From NCBI GenBank assembly GCA_024752435.1, contig CP103035.1, positions 1,116,001 to 1,180,000 on the forward strand: a DNA stretch of 64,000 bases, read 5' to 3'. Of the stretch, positions 34,610 to 46,900 are shown piece by piece. Source of the stretch: Allantophomopsis cytisporea. Lineage: Eukaryota; Ascomycota; Leotiomycetes; Phacidiales; Phacidiaceae. How positions within the stretch are numbered: the stretch's first letter is position 1; each line of letters opens with the position of its first letter. The translations under genes were made by a program, and so were the position numbers. The notes under the pieces are model-generated. The model did not search any database and was not told the origin of the DNA. It saw nothing but the letters and a program-made list of their open reading frames with translations.

Positions 34610-34815
34610 GCTGATAGATGAAATTGACCTTGAAAATGCTCTAAGGAACATATCACTGTCCTTTCAAAACCGTTGTTAATATGTGGTCATGAACGTTGGA
34701 AAGCGGCCGCTGAAAGCCGATATAATTTCGTGTTTGCTGTGTTTGCATTGGCGATGACGGTTTCGACAAGAAATCCAGAAGGAATTACCAATCACCACGA
34801 CCACAACAACACACA

Positions 34816-35195
34816 ATGGCGGATTCAGGTGTCACTCCAGAGGGCATAAAAGCCACTCTCCGCGAAAAGCTTGAAGCTACTTACGTCGAAATTGAGGATA
34901 TGTCAGGTATACAGCACTCTCGAATCCCTCTTAGGAATCGCTAATGACGCTTCCAGGTGGATGCGGTCAAGCTTTCTCCGCTGTCATCGTCTCCCCACAC
35001 TTCGTCAAGAAGACCACTTTGGCGCGTCACCGTCTCGTCAATGGCGCCTTGAAGGCTGAAATCGCGGCTATACATGCCTGGACACCGAAATGCTACACGC
35101 CAGAGGATTGGGAGAAGCAGAATGCTAAGGGAGAACAAGCTGTTGCTCCTGGAATTGCTACAACAGGAGAGGTTGTCAACGGAACCAGGGATTGA
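34816..35195 (+). CDS. BolA-like protein (BolA2/Fra2 type)
   Basis: Two exons (34816-34906, 34957-35195) encode 109 residues. The joint gives YVEIEDMSGGCGQAFSAVIVS with a conserved Cys, followed by KTTLARHRLVNGALK with the conserved histidine of the helix. Cys plus His are the cluster ligands shared with a monothiol glutaredoxin in cytosolic BolA2/Fra2, which signals iron status through Fe-S clusters. The mitochondrial type lacks this Cys arrangement and would need a presequence, which is missing here. So cytosolic BolA2 is the better guess. Confidence 0.88.
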
Positions 35196-36315
35196 GAATG
35201 ACCATGAAACAGAGCGGCAAATATAAACTCTTCGGGGCTGAGGGCTTGTGGTGGTCTGAAGATGCCGGCACCGATATCACTGGGAGGGTCCGGAGGGCAG
35301 ATATACTTTTGATTTGGAAAATGGCTAAGGTGAAGATTACATATTGGGTATGTTGAGGGACCTGCATGGGGCGTTAGAGAATGCTGGTCTCATATAAGAG
35401 AAAACAAGAAGCTACCAATAATTACAGTCTATTTCGAAGAAAGCTCATAGTCCTACACTGACTCTTTATATTCGGGATCTCCATCCTCCATTTAACATCT
35501 CACAAACTCATATCTTCTCTCTTGTCGCGCTAGTCAAGATATACACATATAACGAAGGTCAATAGAGTGGGTCTTGAGATGAAAAGTACAATGTTACTGT
35601 CGCGACATTTCGTTTTGTCAATGAAATCTTATAGACTGTCCTTATATTTAAATCTTGGTCTATAAAGCGGACTGCTTGGAGATCACACAGTAATCCAGGA
35701 TTGTGCATTCATCTAGAACTACCTGCATTCATCTAAAGCTGTAAATGATCGAGAATCGTTTTCTTATATGCAGCTGTAAGGTGACCCAGAAATCTATAAT
35801 CATTGAGCCAGAGACCTATTCAAAGCTATGAAGTCACCTAAGATTCTATCTCTGATCCATAGACTTACTAAAAGCCACACAATAAATATGTATTAGTTAA
35901 TTATGGAAGATATAGGTGAGTAGTTTCAAGAGATGTACGGTGCTATTGGGATGTGGGTGTTCAAAGCAGGTCAGTGGCTTGAAGCTATAAGGTTATGAAG
36001 CGCTGTTGAACTATGTAGGAGTAGTGATATACTATCAGGAGAAACTATCAAGAATGAACAAATATTAAATAGAAATGTTGAAATTAGACACTGTGCCCAA
36101 GAATCGTAAATCGTCACTCATTACTCATAAGTCATTTATCAATATTGAAAATCCCAATAGCAAAAACGCTAGGCAAGCACAATTAAGAAGCACCATTACT
36201 ACGCAGCTTGTCAATAACTTCCACAAATTCATCCACCCCTAGAGCCAGGTATTAGTGTTTTCTTCTACAACCCTCCTGAAAGCACCTGTAAGTCAAGCAG
36301 CAGGCGTGGGAGTAA
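35196..36315. other. Convergent AT-rich intergenic region
   Basis: About 1.1 kb, high in A+T, with no supported gene between BolA and the unknown gene. Confidence 0.5.
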
Positions 36316-38327
36316 CTAACTGGAGTCCTTAGAAAATATCAACTCGAATCGCCCGCCTCTTCTCTGTGGACGATATGAATCAGAGAAGACATACTGTATC
36401 AGATCGGATAGTAAACACCGTGTAGCTTCACGTGGATGTCTTCGGAGCCAGCGTGGTGAGCGCACCTGGTGCGTTACTAGCTTTCGTTAGATTGCATGGT
36501 GAGAAAAGCCACAAGAAGCGAGAACTATTGGAAAATACCGAAGGCGGTCCATATAGGGCAACCCGTCTGAGGGCCAAGGTGGTGAGATGCTTGTATGCGA
36601 AATGCGTTATATTCTCGGTTGTGATAGAGCGTTAAGGTGTGTATGCCATCATTTTCAGAAATTGTGCTGGGTATGTCAGTCGTGGTGCTGACAACAAGAA
36701 CGATGTGGGACAATCAACAAATATTATTCAATTAATTGCCAGCACAATGAAGAGAGCTCGAATAAGCGTTGATAAAATGACAGGAGAGAGACTTACTGAG
36801 AGAAGAGCTGTTTTTCTCCTCCTATTATATACTCCTGTGGAGCGATGTGATGGGCAAGAGGGCATGAGCTCTTGAGAGCCATGAAGGTACAATGGAATAG
36901 AATCATCTCTAGAAGGTCAGAATACGTTAGATTCGAGAATAAGGCGTGCATACGCTCCCAAAAGTCAAAATATATACTGGCCCATTGTTCTGGTCGTTGA
37001 CGAGATTGACAGAAACGGGTGAGTTGAAGGCAGGAGCCAAATCGGTGAACACAGAGGCGATGGAAACCCAGACAGGATTGCACGGGAGTGCCATCGGGGG
37101 CAAAGGAGCGAATACGAATACGTGCTGAGAGATTATCGGGGGCGAGGAACACAGCGAGAGAAAATTTGTTGTCGTTGATAAGACTACTATGGATCAGCGC
37201 GTACCTCTGAGAGAAGGAAAGACATAAGAACAGTTTGAAAAGGCGCTTTGAACCGGGAACAATTTGCATCTCATGTCCTTGCATAAATGGACCAAAGGAT
37301 TGAGATCTCGGCGTGTCAACTGCGTGCTTTTGAGGTGGCTTTCAGCTATGCTTACTCACAAGGGTCGGTTCCTCATTTGCGTAAAGGGTTGGCGATTATC
37401 GAATACTCGTTCTCCCCAATGCGTATTCTGAGCACATTAGTACAACATCGCAGTCATACGGATGCGATCTCATTACTTGGATATTTGTTTGTGTGAACTG
37501 AGTAGTGCTTACGAAATCCACAGGTGCAGGTGGCATCGTTGCCCATTGTACTTGAGAATACTGGAAAGCTGGTGGACGAAGTGGAAGCGGGTCTGTATTT
37601 ATGATATCTGCATAGTTTGCGCGGGGAGGTAGCCTGCGAGGCAACCAAAGCTCTTCTTCTTCTTCTTCTGCGATTAATCTCTGTGGGCGAGGTCGTAGCG
37701 GGGGAAGACGGGTCAGGATTTCTTCGTTTGGCCGTATTGGCACTTGCAAAGTAAGTATTGGAAAACCATGTTCGTGGTAAGAGGATACAAACAACGAGCA
37801 AGCCCCTGCCGACCACGTAGGACCTCAATTTGCCTGCTTCGTGCCAGAGCTCCATGTCTGTCAAATAAGGGCGATCTACTGCCATCAGCATAGAGGTAGT
37901 CTGGTAGTTAGTGTAGTACTCACCGAGTCAAAAGCAAGAAAACCTGCTCAAGAAAGGTGTTGTATAACTCAAAACGCTGATCGAGCGTCATCATCCCTTC
38001 TTCAAATAGGTCTGCATCCATTGTGTTCCATCTCCGCTGGTAACTCAACTCGACATCTCTCAAATATGCTCTCATGCGTATCAGGGTATTTTGTAAACTT
38101 GGTAATACTAGTCTCAAATCAACTAAGATATTATCTAGGTCTTCGAGGCCTTGATGATTAAATTCATCAACCAAGTCTTGAAGAAGAAGAACAGTTTCGC
38201 GGATCCGATTTCTAAGCGCATTGATCTCAATTTCGTCATGACGAAGTTGGCGCGCTAGGAAGAGAAGAGCGGCGGCGATATCGTCGGCTCTTTGGGCTTC
38301 TCGCCAACATCCATCCAGTTCCGCCAT
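36316..38327 (-). CDS. Conserved fungal protein of unknown function, multi-exon
   Basis: Seven exons (38327-37924, 37878-37796, 37742-37513, 37427-37360, 37306-36797, 36687-36539, 36476-36316) encode about 534 residues. Residues 1-135 are helical and probably coiled coil (ADDIAAALLFLARQL, then heptad-like Leu). A Pro/Glu-rich linker with six Glu in a row (about 180) follows. The C-terminal half has repeated IR..SFAPDGTPV, MILFHCTFMALK, LTLYHNREYN and CPIWTAFVTHQ segments; these resemble a large group of fungal hypothetical proteins with two related beta-rich modules. No catalytic motif is evident. Exon 5 may contain a further 45-base in-frame intron. Exon 2 boundaries are the least certain. 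Function unknown. Confidence 0.7.
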
Positions 38328-41161
38328 TCATGTGACAATGACATTGAAATTTGATATACCAGATGCCAAAAACACAGAGCGGTCAAAGAAAGAACAGCCT
38401 TAATCCACAGTATTTAAAAGCAGTGTTGAATGCGGCTCTGTGCACCACCTAATCGCAAATGTTCTGACGTGTCAATCAGATACTAGAGCCTCTCAATGCT
38501 TGATGCGGAGAAGATCTGTCGTAAGCATTGAATGGTACAATAGGAAGGTAGGGTGTCCACTCGGCGAATTGAGAGTGGGTAGCAGATTGCACAAGACAAA
38601 CTGATATTATTGTGTGGGAGGAGGTATGCCACGAGTTCTGACATGTAATGGCATGCAGTGGAGTGTGTATAATCGACGAATAGTACAGCGCCAGTAAAGC
38701 GAGGGTCGTATGCAAGAGTCTCATGCAGACTGTAAAATAGATAAAAGCCAACCCGTGCAAATCCGAGTTCAAGTAACTCGTTCGGGAATCAAGACGGAAA
38801 GATAATATGAGAAAGAGGAATGCTCATCACGCCACAATTGAGGTATTCTTAAATTGAACCTAGACAATACCAAGCGAAAGAGAAAAGATATACAGGACAT
38901 GTTATCACAACCAGCCTCCAACATTATCAGCACCAACATGCGATGTGTAGCTTGTTTTGATAACAATTGAAAGCTGACTTACAGCGATATTTGAGGAGTT
39001 CATGTATCCACATCAAGATAAGTATGTTGCAGCAAGGGCGTGGGGTTCAGTAAGTCCGCTCTTTAGACGGAACCTGGTTCAAGGATAAGGTGGAAGATGC
39101 GTCTTCGGCGCAAATGCTGGTTTTCACCGAGTAGTGCATGATAGGACATTTGGCAATTCTGCAGAAGTGTAATTTGGGTTGTGTAGTGAACCAAAATCAT
39201 TCCTTTGTAGGCACGCGAAGAAAAGGGAATTAGGAATTATCAAGGAAGAAGAAACAGAGGAAGAGGAAGAAGAATAAGAAGAAGGAAGAGGAATGTTATA
39301 TATGTGCGTTTCAGCATCTTAGCCCTTCGGCCCTTCAGCCCTTCGTATCATACATTCACAGCCTTTCGTTGGAGACCTTGGAGATGTTTCTGGTGCACCG
39401 CCACAAAACCACGTTACAATTTACAGTCAGGTGACCCATTCGACTGTGAAATAAGATAAGCTTCTCCCATAGTGAGGTAATGATATGAAATAAGAATGAG
39501 AACACAATGTGTGCTAGAGCATTGAGATATACCGCGTAATGTGTATTGATTGATAAATATCGAACTTATGACGAACCCCGTTCCATAGAGATTTGTCAGT
39601 GCGACTGCCGTGACCAAATCTACACTGCAAGCTAATAACTAACGAACATGTTTTGCATATGGAATAGATTTCAGATGTATCCAGTTGGCAACACTGTAGT
39701 TGATAAGCTGTTGACTGAGGCTCGAGATAACTTCGTCAACATACATAATTCCCGAATGCCTATCTTTGCTGCTGTCAAGATAAACCGGCAGGAAGCTAGT
39801 ACAGGTAGTGAAAACTTGTATTTTTCTTGTAGATTTCTTTATACATTGTAGTTATTACATTTAATATACATGAGGAGATTATTTTGATGTTTTCTTTCGT
39901 GCCATTGCCATCTGTATCAGAGTACAGTCAAGCGGCGAGTGTTACCAAGAGAGTGGGATCTGATATCTCAGTTAATGAGTGAGTCGTGTAGTTGATCCTT
40001 ACCAGAGGTACCTAAACATGGAAAAACTGCTATCCATCTTTAACTGTTTTCTTTTCTCTTTCCAAGAGGGAAATTTCATTCTCACTCTTATTCTCATCTT
40101 CGTCCCTGTCTCCCTTCTTGTCCACCAGAGGCTGGAGAAACATGCTACGAGAACCAGCCCCTGTTTTCTGAAACGGGTTTCGCTTTTGCTTCCCTGCGTT
40201 ATGCCATCTATATATTAAGCAATGAATGTCTGTCATACGATATGTCGAAGAAACTTGTATAGAGATTCTGATATGAGACTTACCTACTGCTTCTTGCAAT
40301 ATCGGTATGCTCTAATTCCCATTTTAGTCAAAAGTGAATCTCGATATGATTGAGCGTGCAGAAGACACCTAGTATAAACTGACGCAAAGTAATCGGAGCA
40401 CATCTCTTTATCACCACCATTACGATGGAGACATCTCATGTAGCTAGCTAGGAGCTCTTATAAAGTGCAAGAGAATTAGAGCTCCTGGACACAGCTTCTT
40501 GACAAGGACCAAAATATTCACCGGGTCTCTTGCTATGCCGAGTGTCAGCATTTGTACTTTCAATGGCTCTGTATAGTTACTTGAAGTATCTTAGACTACC
40601 ATAGGGGAAGAAAAGAGTCGTAAATCAACCCTTCAAATTCTCCCGGGTCTTTGCGTCCCATGGCGTGGTCCCATCAGGGTTATCTTTCGAGGACATCTTG
40701 TCAAGAAGTCTTTAACATTGATGTTGTAACAGGTAGAGTATTACAAACATACATTACTGGCGTCTCTTAGCTGCCGCATCGGTAGTAATGCTTTAACGGT
40801 TTCAGGATTGGACATATAGGTTTGAAACTCTGCAATTGTAACATTAGACATAGACTGAGGAGAAGTTGTCTATAATGACTGAGAATACCTGTTACTATAA
40901 CATATACATACACCATGAAATAAAGGCGCTCAAATTCATCTTGTACTTTAACTCTCAGTCCAATAAGAATGACAACCTGGTGCGGTTACGCTAGGGGAAA
41001 CTACTCGTTAGTCTCTACCTTAACCACATGGTAATGCCTGTCCACACCAGGCTGACTGAAAAAGCACAGTCCACACAAATTCATGCAGGAGCTCGGCCAA
41101 ACAGCCTCACCAATCAATATATCAATCGTCCACCAAAGGAAGACCATTTGTCATTCTCATC
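38328..41161. other. Gene-poor divergent region
   Basis: 2.8 kb between the unknown gene and the Med2-like gene, the longest gap. It has a purine-rich GA tract (about 39240-39295) followed by the 39322-39345 repeat. Short frames (e.g. 39648-39851 plus) have no family signature. Confidence 0.5.
39322..39345. repeat. Three tandem GCCCTTCR units
   Basis: Three 8-base units (last base G, A, G). It resembles the array at 29763-29786. Confidence 0.85.
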
Positions 41162-42523
41162 ATGTTCGACAACTTCCCAGATCCCACGTCCCCTCACGCC
41201 ATGGCTTTGATCCGTATGAAGTCGCAAATGCATGCGGATAATCGTCACGAGAACTGCCTAGATATTCTCCAAGGGATGATCAATGGCATCGTATGTCCTA
41301 GTGCGCATATAGACGAGTGGCCCAGTACTGACGAGTGGTAGCTCATCGAGACTGGCAAAGCCCTTCGTGCTTCAAATAAAGCGGGTGGAAGACCGGCAGC
41401 ACAATCGAGTATCCGACTACGAAGTAGTATTCCAGGCACTATCAATCAATTTCACCTTGCGCTCGATGAACTCGAAACTGATATAGTAAATCTATCATCG
41501 CCCAAGCTCTACCAGGCTTCGCAACAGTTTAGAAGGCTAACATTTCGTTAATAGGTACGGGCTCAAGAGGTGTTGGCTCGTGATCTTGGAGAGTTACGTG
41601 CAAAGAATCCTGCGAATGCACCGGAGATGAATATCGAAGAGGAGTCTGTTACGCTGCAACATGATACACAGACCTCGAGTACAAACGGAATAATAGTCGT
41701 TGATGACCTAGAGCCCCCAGCCACTGAAGACATTTCGAAACCACCCAAAGTGGACCAAGAAGGCCCCAAGTCGGAAGCCAAAACGAGTGGAGTTTCGGCG
41801 AACACTCAAGGACATGATATTCAGCGGCCTGTACCGGTAGCAGCGACTTCACAGCCTTCAGAGATCAAAACACAGGCTGAAGAGCAGCAAAAGCAAGAGC
41901 CCACAACAAATGAGACAACAGTTGTCAGGGGTGTCGATGCAACAAATGAACCATCGAATTCTACGGCACCTCACACAACCACTGCGCCTGATACATCTGA
42001 CTTGTCACTAGATATGATATTTGATGGGATAGATGTAGAGAATGGCTCCAAAGCTGTTCCTGATAACCTCGACTTTGACTCCATGGACTTCACAGCCACG
42101 AACAACGGTCAAGACATGCAACTCGACAATAACACATCAGGAGATCTTGATGCGCTGATGTTTGGTGAAGCATCTGGCGACAACAACAATGGAAATCCTG
42201 ACAACGTTACGGCACTGCTACCAGGTCTGGAAAACTATGCGAATGCTGATACCAGCCATGACTTTGACATGAACTCATTCTTAGCAAACGATCCACCTAA
42301 TGATACCAAGAAAACGGATGGTCCCACTGGAGCATCTCAAGACGCGGCCAAAGCAGATAGTAATGATGAACTTTTTGGAGATCTTGGAGGACTTGCTGGT
42401 GAAAGCAATTTCGATGACCTGCTAGACGGAATGGATTTTGGTGATGGGGTTGATGACGCCACTGATGGGGATATGATGGGAGGCAATGAGGAATTCGACA
42501 ATGCGTTCTTTGGCATTGAATAG
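41162..42523 (+). CDS. Acidic Asp/Asn-rich protein, possibly Med2-like
   Basis: Three exons (41162-41290, 41342-41485, 41555-42523) encode 413 residues; both introns have clear CTGAC or CTAAC branch points. The N-terminal 105 residues are helical with INQFHLALDELETDIVRAQEVLARDLGELRAK, split over the second joint. The rest is low complexity: Thr/Gln/Pro-rich, then Asp/Asn/Phe-rich with DFDSMDF, ELFGDLGGL and FDDLLDGMDFGDG, resembling acidic transcription-activating regions. The N-terminal block recalls fungal Mediator subunit 2, but I am unsure. Otherwise call it hypothetical. Start 41162 is preferred to the in-frame 41201 because it adds a plausible MFDNFPDP start. Confidence 0.6.
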
Positions 42524-44291
42524 AACAGTGTCTTTATTTAGGAAGACTTCAGATCTGTATGGTCTTACTCGTCTTGATCTTGGGATAAGGTAACTTGACA
42601 CCGAAATACTCAATTGAGATTATGAGAACATAGTCTGAACTGTAGAGAGTTGTGGACTATATATCTATCTATCTATCAATACTTAGTGCACTAGCCTCTT
42701 AGTATTCAACCGTGTTGTACTGGTATTTTGGTTGTAATAGTCAAGCGCTTTAAGACATCGTTGTGAAGCTCTTCCCAAATTTCATAGCCACTGTGAGAAT
42801 ACTACCGCCGACTTGTGCATCGTTACATTGCAGTAAATCAGAATAGCTCGGATCAACTCTCTCTTTAAGGATGTGCTTTAATGGGTAAGATGAGTGTATT
42901 TACAATCTACAGATAAAAGGTGTCGCACTTTCATAGACTTGGTTGGACTGCTTCAAACCAAAACCGGATAGCGCTATCGTATAATTAGAACAAAGGAGTT
43001 CATGGATAGTATTATGCACTGCAATTGGATATAAATTTTAAAATGATAAACACATAGTATTGACGTTTTTCTAGTAGAGTGCTATATTCATCTTAGCAGT
43101 GCCTAGCGAAATGCGTGCAAGTCAATGATTCGCTATATCCTGAACAAAGAATTCATCAATTCCTTTCATCTCTAGTCATGTGAATACCTAATTCCATTTC
43201 AAGATTCCGATTTGTTCTTGAACTCTGTACCCTATCGTTTCTTTCAAAACAACTGTGATTATATGTTGTGGTGATAAATACGAATGTGTAAATGTCAAGA
43301 GGCAACTGAATTTGCTGAGCGCTGTCTACTATCTTTTACTCTTGAGAGAAATCTCCCATGATAGGCTGAAAGGCTTCTACATGGATTGTCTGTAATTTAG
43401 AGTGTTCGTAATGCTCTGAATGTTGCCACGATTACACCCTCAGAAGATTCAGCAAATGTCATGGTAAAGTATAGTGTAATATTTAAAGTATTCTCGACTT
43501 TCTACTACTTTCACATATCATCAAGCTATTCAATCTGTCTTGTATTTCTTCCAGAAGTGCACTCTAATTGATGCTGTTCTAACTGTAAAGAGTCGTATTC
43601 TTATTCGATACAAGTATGTCCAAATCAAATCTACACTTAGATATATACTCAATAGATCTCATTTATTATGTGTATAGGTTCCAGATGAGAGAAGTTGGAC
43701 CTCTTCACCTTTAATAGTGTCTATAGTCATAGCTAATTGTAAATATTCACGAATAGTACTATATTGCGATCTCAAGGGCTCTTTATTTCAGAACAAGGGG
43801 CACATCCTTTAAATAACCTTCAACTAATGTCAAAGCCACAAAGAAATACCTAAAGCAATTGTTGTAAGAAGTTCATTGGGATTAGAGCAATCGTTCTTAT
43901 GATTGCAAATATATAACTACAAAGAATAGCACAAACCTATTGTGTCCAAGTCTTTTTCTCGTCCTCAAAACAATCACAATAATATTTCCCAACGAACACA
44001 CAATGTCATTGTTTTTAGAACTCTAACATGACCTAAAGGAAAGCATGGCTATTTCTTCAAAGTAACTCGATGTACAATGCTGGGCCTCGGTCTCGAAACA
44101 AGAACCATTACTACTCCTGAACACCGCACACATGAAATGCATCACGCATAACAAAGACGCCCAATTAGCTATATCACATCTCGAAATCCGACGAAATGGC
44201 TCCTCATCAGCAGCACGAAGTCGTAGACTCTCTAGAATAGCAAGAACACCTCACGTCTTCCCCCACACAAGCACACAGCACCAACACAACA
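42524..44291. other. AT-rich intergenic region
   Basis: About 1.8 kb with an ATCT microsatellite (42662-42677) and no supported gene. Confidence 0.55.
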
Positions 44292-44670
44292 ATGTGCGTT
44301 CTCGACGACGTCTACCACACCCCTTGCGGCCACTGGAGCCGCCGCATCCGCAGCCCTTGCACCTCGCAACTGGCCGCTATGAACCTCTCCTTCGGCTGCT
44401 GGACAGCCAGAGTAGAGGGGAGCGTCTACACAGAGAGCTACTGCCGCTCTTGCACGGCTACTAGGGCCCTCCATGCCTCTTTCTTTTCCTCGCCCTTCCA
44501 CGGGCTTTCTCAAGAGGCCTTGGACGTGCTAAATGCGACGATCCGGCGTCGCAACACCGAGCGTGGTGAGAGTGTGCCTGAAGTAAGAAGGTAGATCTCT
44601 TACCGTCCCGATCTCTTGAAGCTTGCGCATGCGCAAGTCTGGTGGCTAACTGCTTTTTCAGAATATTTAG
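44292..44670 (+). CDS. Small Cys-rich hypothetical protein
   Basis: Two exons (44292-44582, 44662-44670) encode 99 residues. Cysteines at 2, 12, 23, 36, 51 and 54 plus His14 (PCGHW) and a C-x-x-C end (CRSC) suggest a small zinc-binding fold; this layout is frequent among short uncharacterised fungal proteins. No signal peptide. The intron donor GTAAGA and the acceptor after CTAAC and a T-run are strong, giving the short end N-I-stop; without splicing the protein ends VRR one codon later. Expression is not shown by sequence alone. Confidence 0.5.
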
Positions 44671-45026
44671 ATTGATGTTATTAGGTAAGTCCCTTAATAC
44701 TAACGACAATACTAATACCTTAAACCAAGTAACGATTGCCTTTTTCTAGACAGCAAGGTGAGTATATATGACTGTTGAATCTCCAAGAAACTGTAGACTT
44801 CACACTGAATTTTGATGTTTGAACAAACCATCTCTTAGCTAAAATTGTAAGATTATTTGTTTGCTCTTAGGCTATCACTGTGGTTTCGCTTCGTAACATG
44901 GTAAGATATACACCTTGCAAATCATAAACTCATTGAAAATTGGCAAATATGATGCCTCAGTATCAACTGCTTGATATGTCATATCATCATGTCGATAGCA
45001 GACCAGTAATAAGTACCTATCACTCT
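44671..45026. other. Intergenic spacer
   Basis: 356 bases between the small Cys-rich gene and the 3' end of the METTL16-like gene. Nothing recognised. Confidence 0.5.
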
Positions 45027-46593
45027 CTAAGCTTCAAGTTTCCGCTTCAGCATTCCGCAGAAGCTCTCGAAGATGACGCTATCATAACCCATGATCCATC
45101 GAATCTCAACCTTAACGGTGCTAAAATCTTCAGCGTCATATAACGTGAGCTTGAATCCCATAGCTGGCTCGCCAATCTCATCATCAGCCCGGACTCCCTT
45201 CGCAACCTCTCTCCTAGCAGCGCGAGACCAAACATTCTTTTTCGCAAATCCCACTGCAAAACCCCGCTTGATGTCCCATTCTAATGTTAGACCCAGATCC
45301 ATAAATATCCCATTCAACTTCTCCTTTACCCTCTCTAAACTATTGTCAACAACCTAAACCATTAGCTATGTCGACCCTTAGGACAGGAAACATACCTTAA
45401 CTTCAAATTCACTCGGAAACGGCAAATATTCCCTCCCCACACTCGCACACCCTCTCGCAACGCCCATTGCCGGTCTCCAGGCCCCAAAACTCCACGCAAC
45501 GCCCCACCTTCTTGTCTTCCCGCCAGTGACGAACTCCGTAACTGCCCAGTTGCTGACGCCCACAGCCTTCAATGCCTCAACGATCACGGGAACTGATGAG
45601 AACTTACCTAGCATCGATGAGTACCAGTGCACGCGCATGCGAAATTTGGCCGAGTCGGCGATCATCCGCCGTACAAAGGCGACTTCTCCGCCTGCGCAGA
45701 CCATCTCCGACGGGGAGCCCGTACATGCGGATAAGGGGGGCCGGGATTTCAGCGTTGCGGACGAGGAGAGATCGGCTGCTGAGGTATAAAACGGGGGATT
45801 ACTAAGGGTGAAGTCAAGGCTGGGAGTTTTAGATCTTTTTTTCACGAGAAGAGAAAGTGATTTGTACGTACGTTTCCATGCCAAGTTCATCAAGTGGGAT
45901 GAGAGGACCATCTGCATCGGTCTTTTGCAGACGAATACGAGGCTGCAGATTATTGAGATGGACATTTTGTTGTGCATAGGAGAAGCTGTGGTCGTCGATG
46001 TCTAAGGGGTTAGACGCGTGATGGAGGGAGATGCGAGAAGCTTACCTGTACCGATGAAATTCCAGGTTGGTCGTGAGGCGCAGCCTAGAAGTGGATAAAT
46101 ACAGCTTGCTCCGGTGCCAACGTCGAGGCCTGTAATGGGCCTGTTGAGATCGTAGACATCGGTATGTGAAGGGCTAGCTGTGTCAAGTAGGTCTTGGATC
46201 CAGTGGATGTAACTTAGGCGATTTGGGATCTGTAGAACTTAGCAAACCTCCGAGAACCTTAACAGAGATCCTCACAGGTGGACAAAGCCTATCTGGTGGA
46301 AGCACAAGTTTGAGGTTGAAATCTCTTTTCAGAAGAGACTTGGATAGTTGCTGCACTGCTAGAGGATCACTGAAATCCAGCTGCCGATTGGATTTTAGGC
46401 TGGCGAAATCAACAAATGTTACGAAGGTGAAAAGAAAGAGTAAAACGCAGTTTATAAATTAGATAGAACAACTCTAGCATCCAGGAAAGATCGACGAAAA
46501 CAACTGTACCTACAATTTTGCGAAGTCTGCATCCTCGTGAGCTAATGCATTGAAATCGATGCCATCTTTGTAGAGGTCACGGGTTGCCGCCAT
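45027..46593 (-). CDS. METTL16-type RNA N6-adenosine methyltransferase
   Basis: Six exons (46593-46514, 46399-46276, 46229-46046, 46001-45872, 45819-45396, 45353-45027) encode 422 residues. The SAM loop is GLDVGTGASCIYPLL (from 102) and the catalytic motif is NPPF (180-183). The N-terminal YKDGIDFNALA and LVLPPDRLCPP match the METTL16/RlmF family, as do the later FVRRMIADSA and WYSSMLGK. METTL16 methylates adenosine 43 of U6 snRNA in animals and fission yeast; the fungal target here is inferred. The C-terminal vertebrate-type VCR region is not obvious. Confidence 0.92.
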
Positions 46594-46900
46594 TAGAGAT
46601 CTCTTGCCGTGATATATATTCGTAGAGAATCTATGATGATATTCATACCATGACACTTTCTGGTGACATTTTCAAAATTTGATGAGCTTGGTGGACACAG
46701 GGAAGGCTAGCACAAGGTTGGTGACTGTGAATATGCTTGAGGATTACAATCGCTCACACATTTCGCTACTGGATGTCTTATATACTAGGCATCAACGCCT
46801 TAACTTTTCAAGGAGCATCTTAAATATCAATATCAAAGCCTTGACAAGAAGGGAATTTAGATTGGATTTGAATTTGAAACCATTCCAAGTAAACTAACAA
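46594..46900. other. Intergenic spacer
   Basis: About 310 bases between two minus-strand genes. AT-rich, with nothing recognised. Confidence 0.5.

Noticed and set aside
36525..36540. Stop at 36525 as the end of the unknown gene
   Set aside because: A 62-base intron with CTAAC branch point skips it and restores TAFVTHQ and 50 conserved residues.
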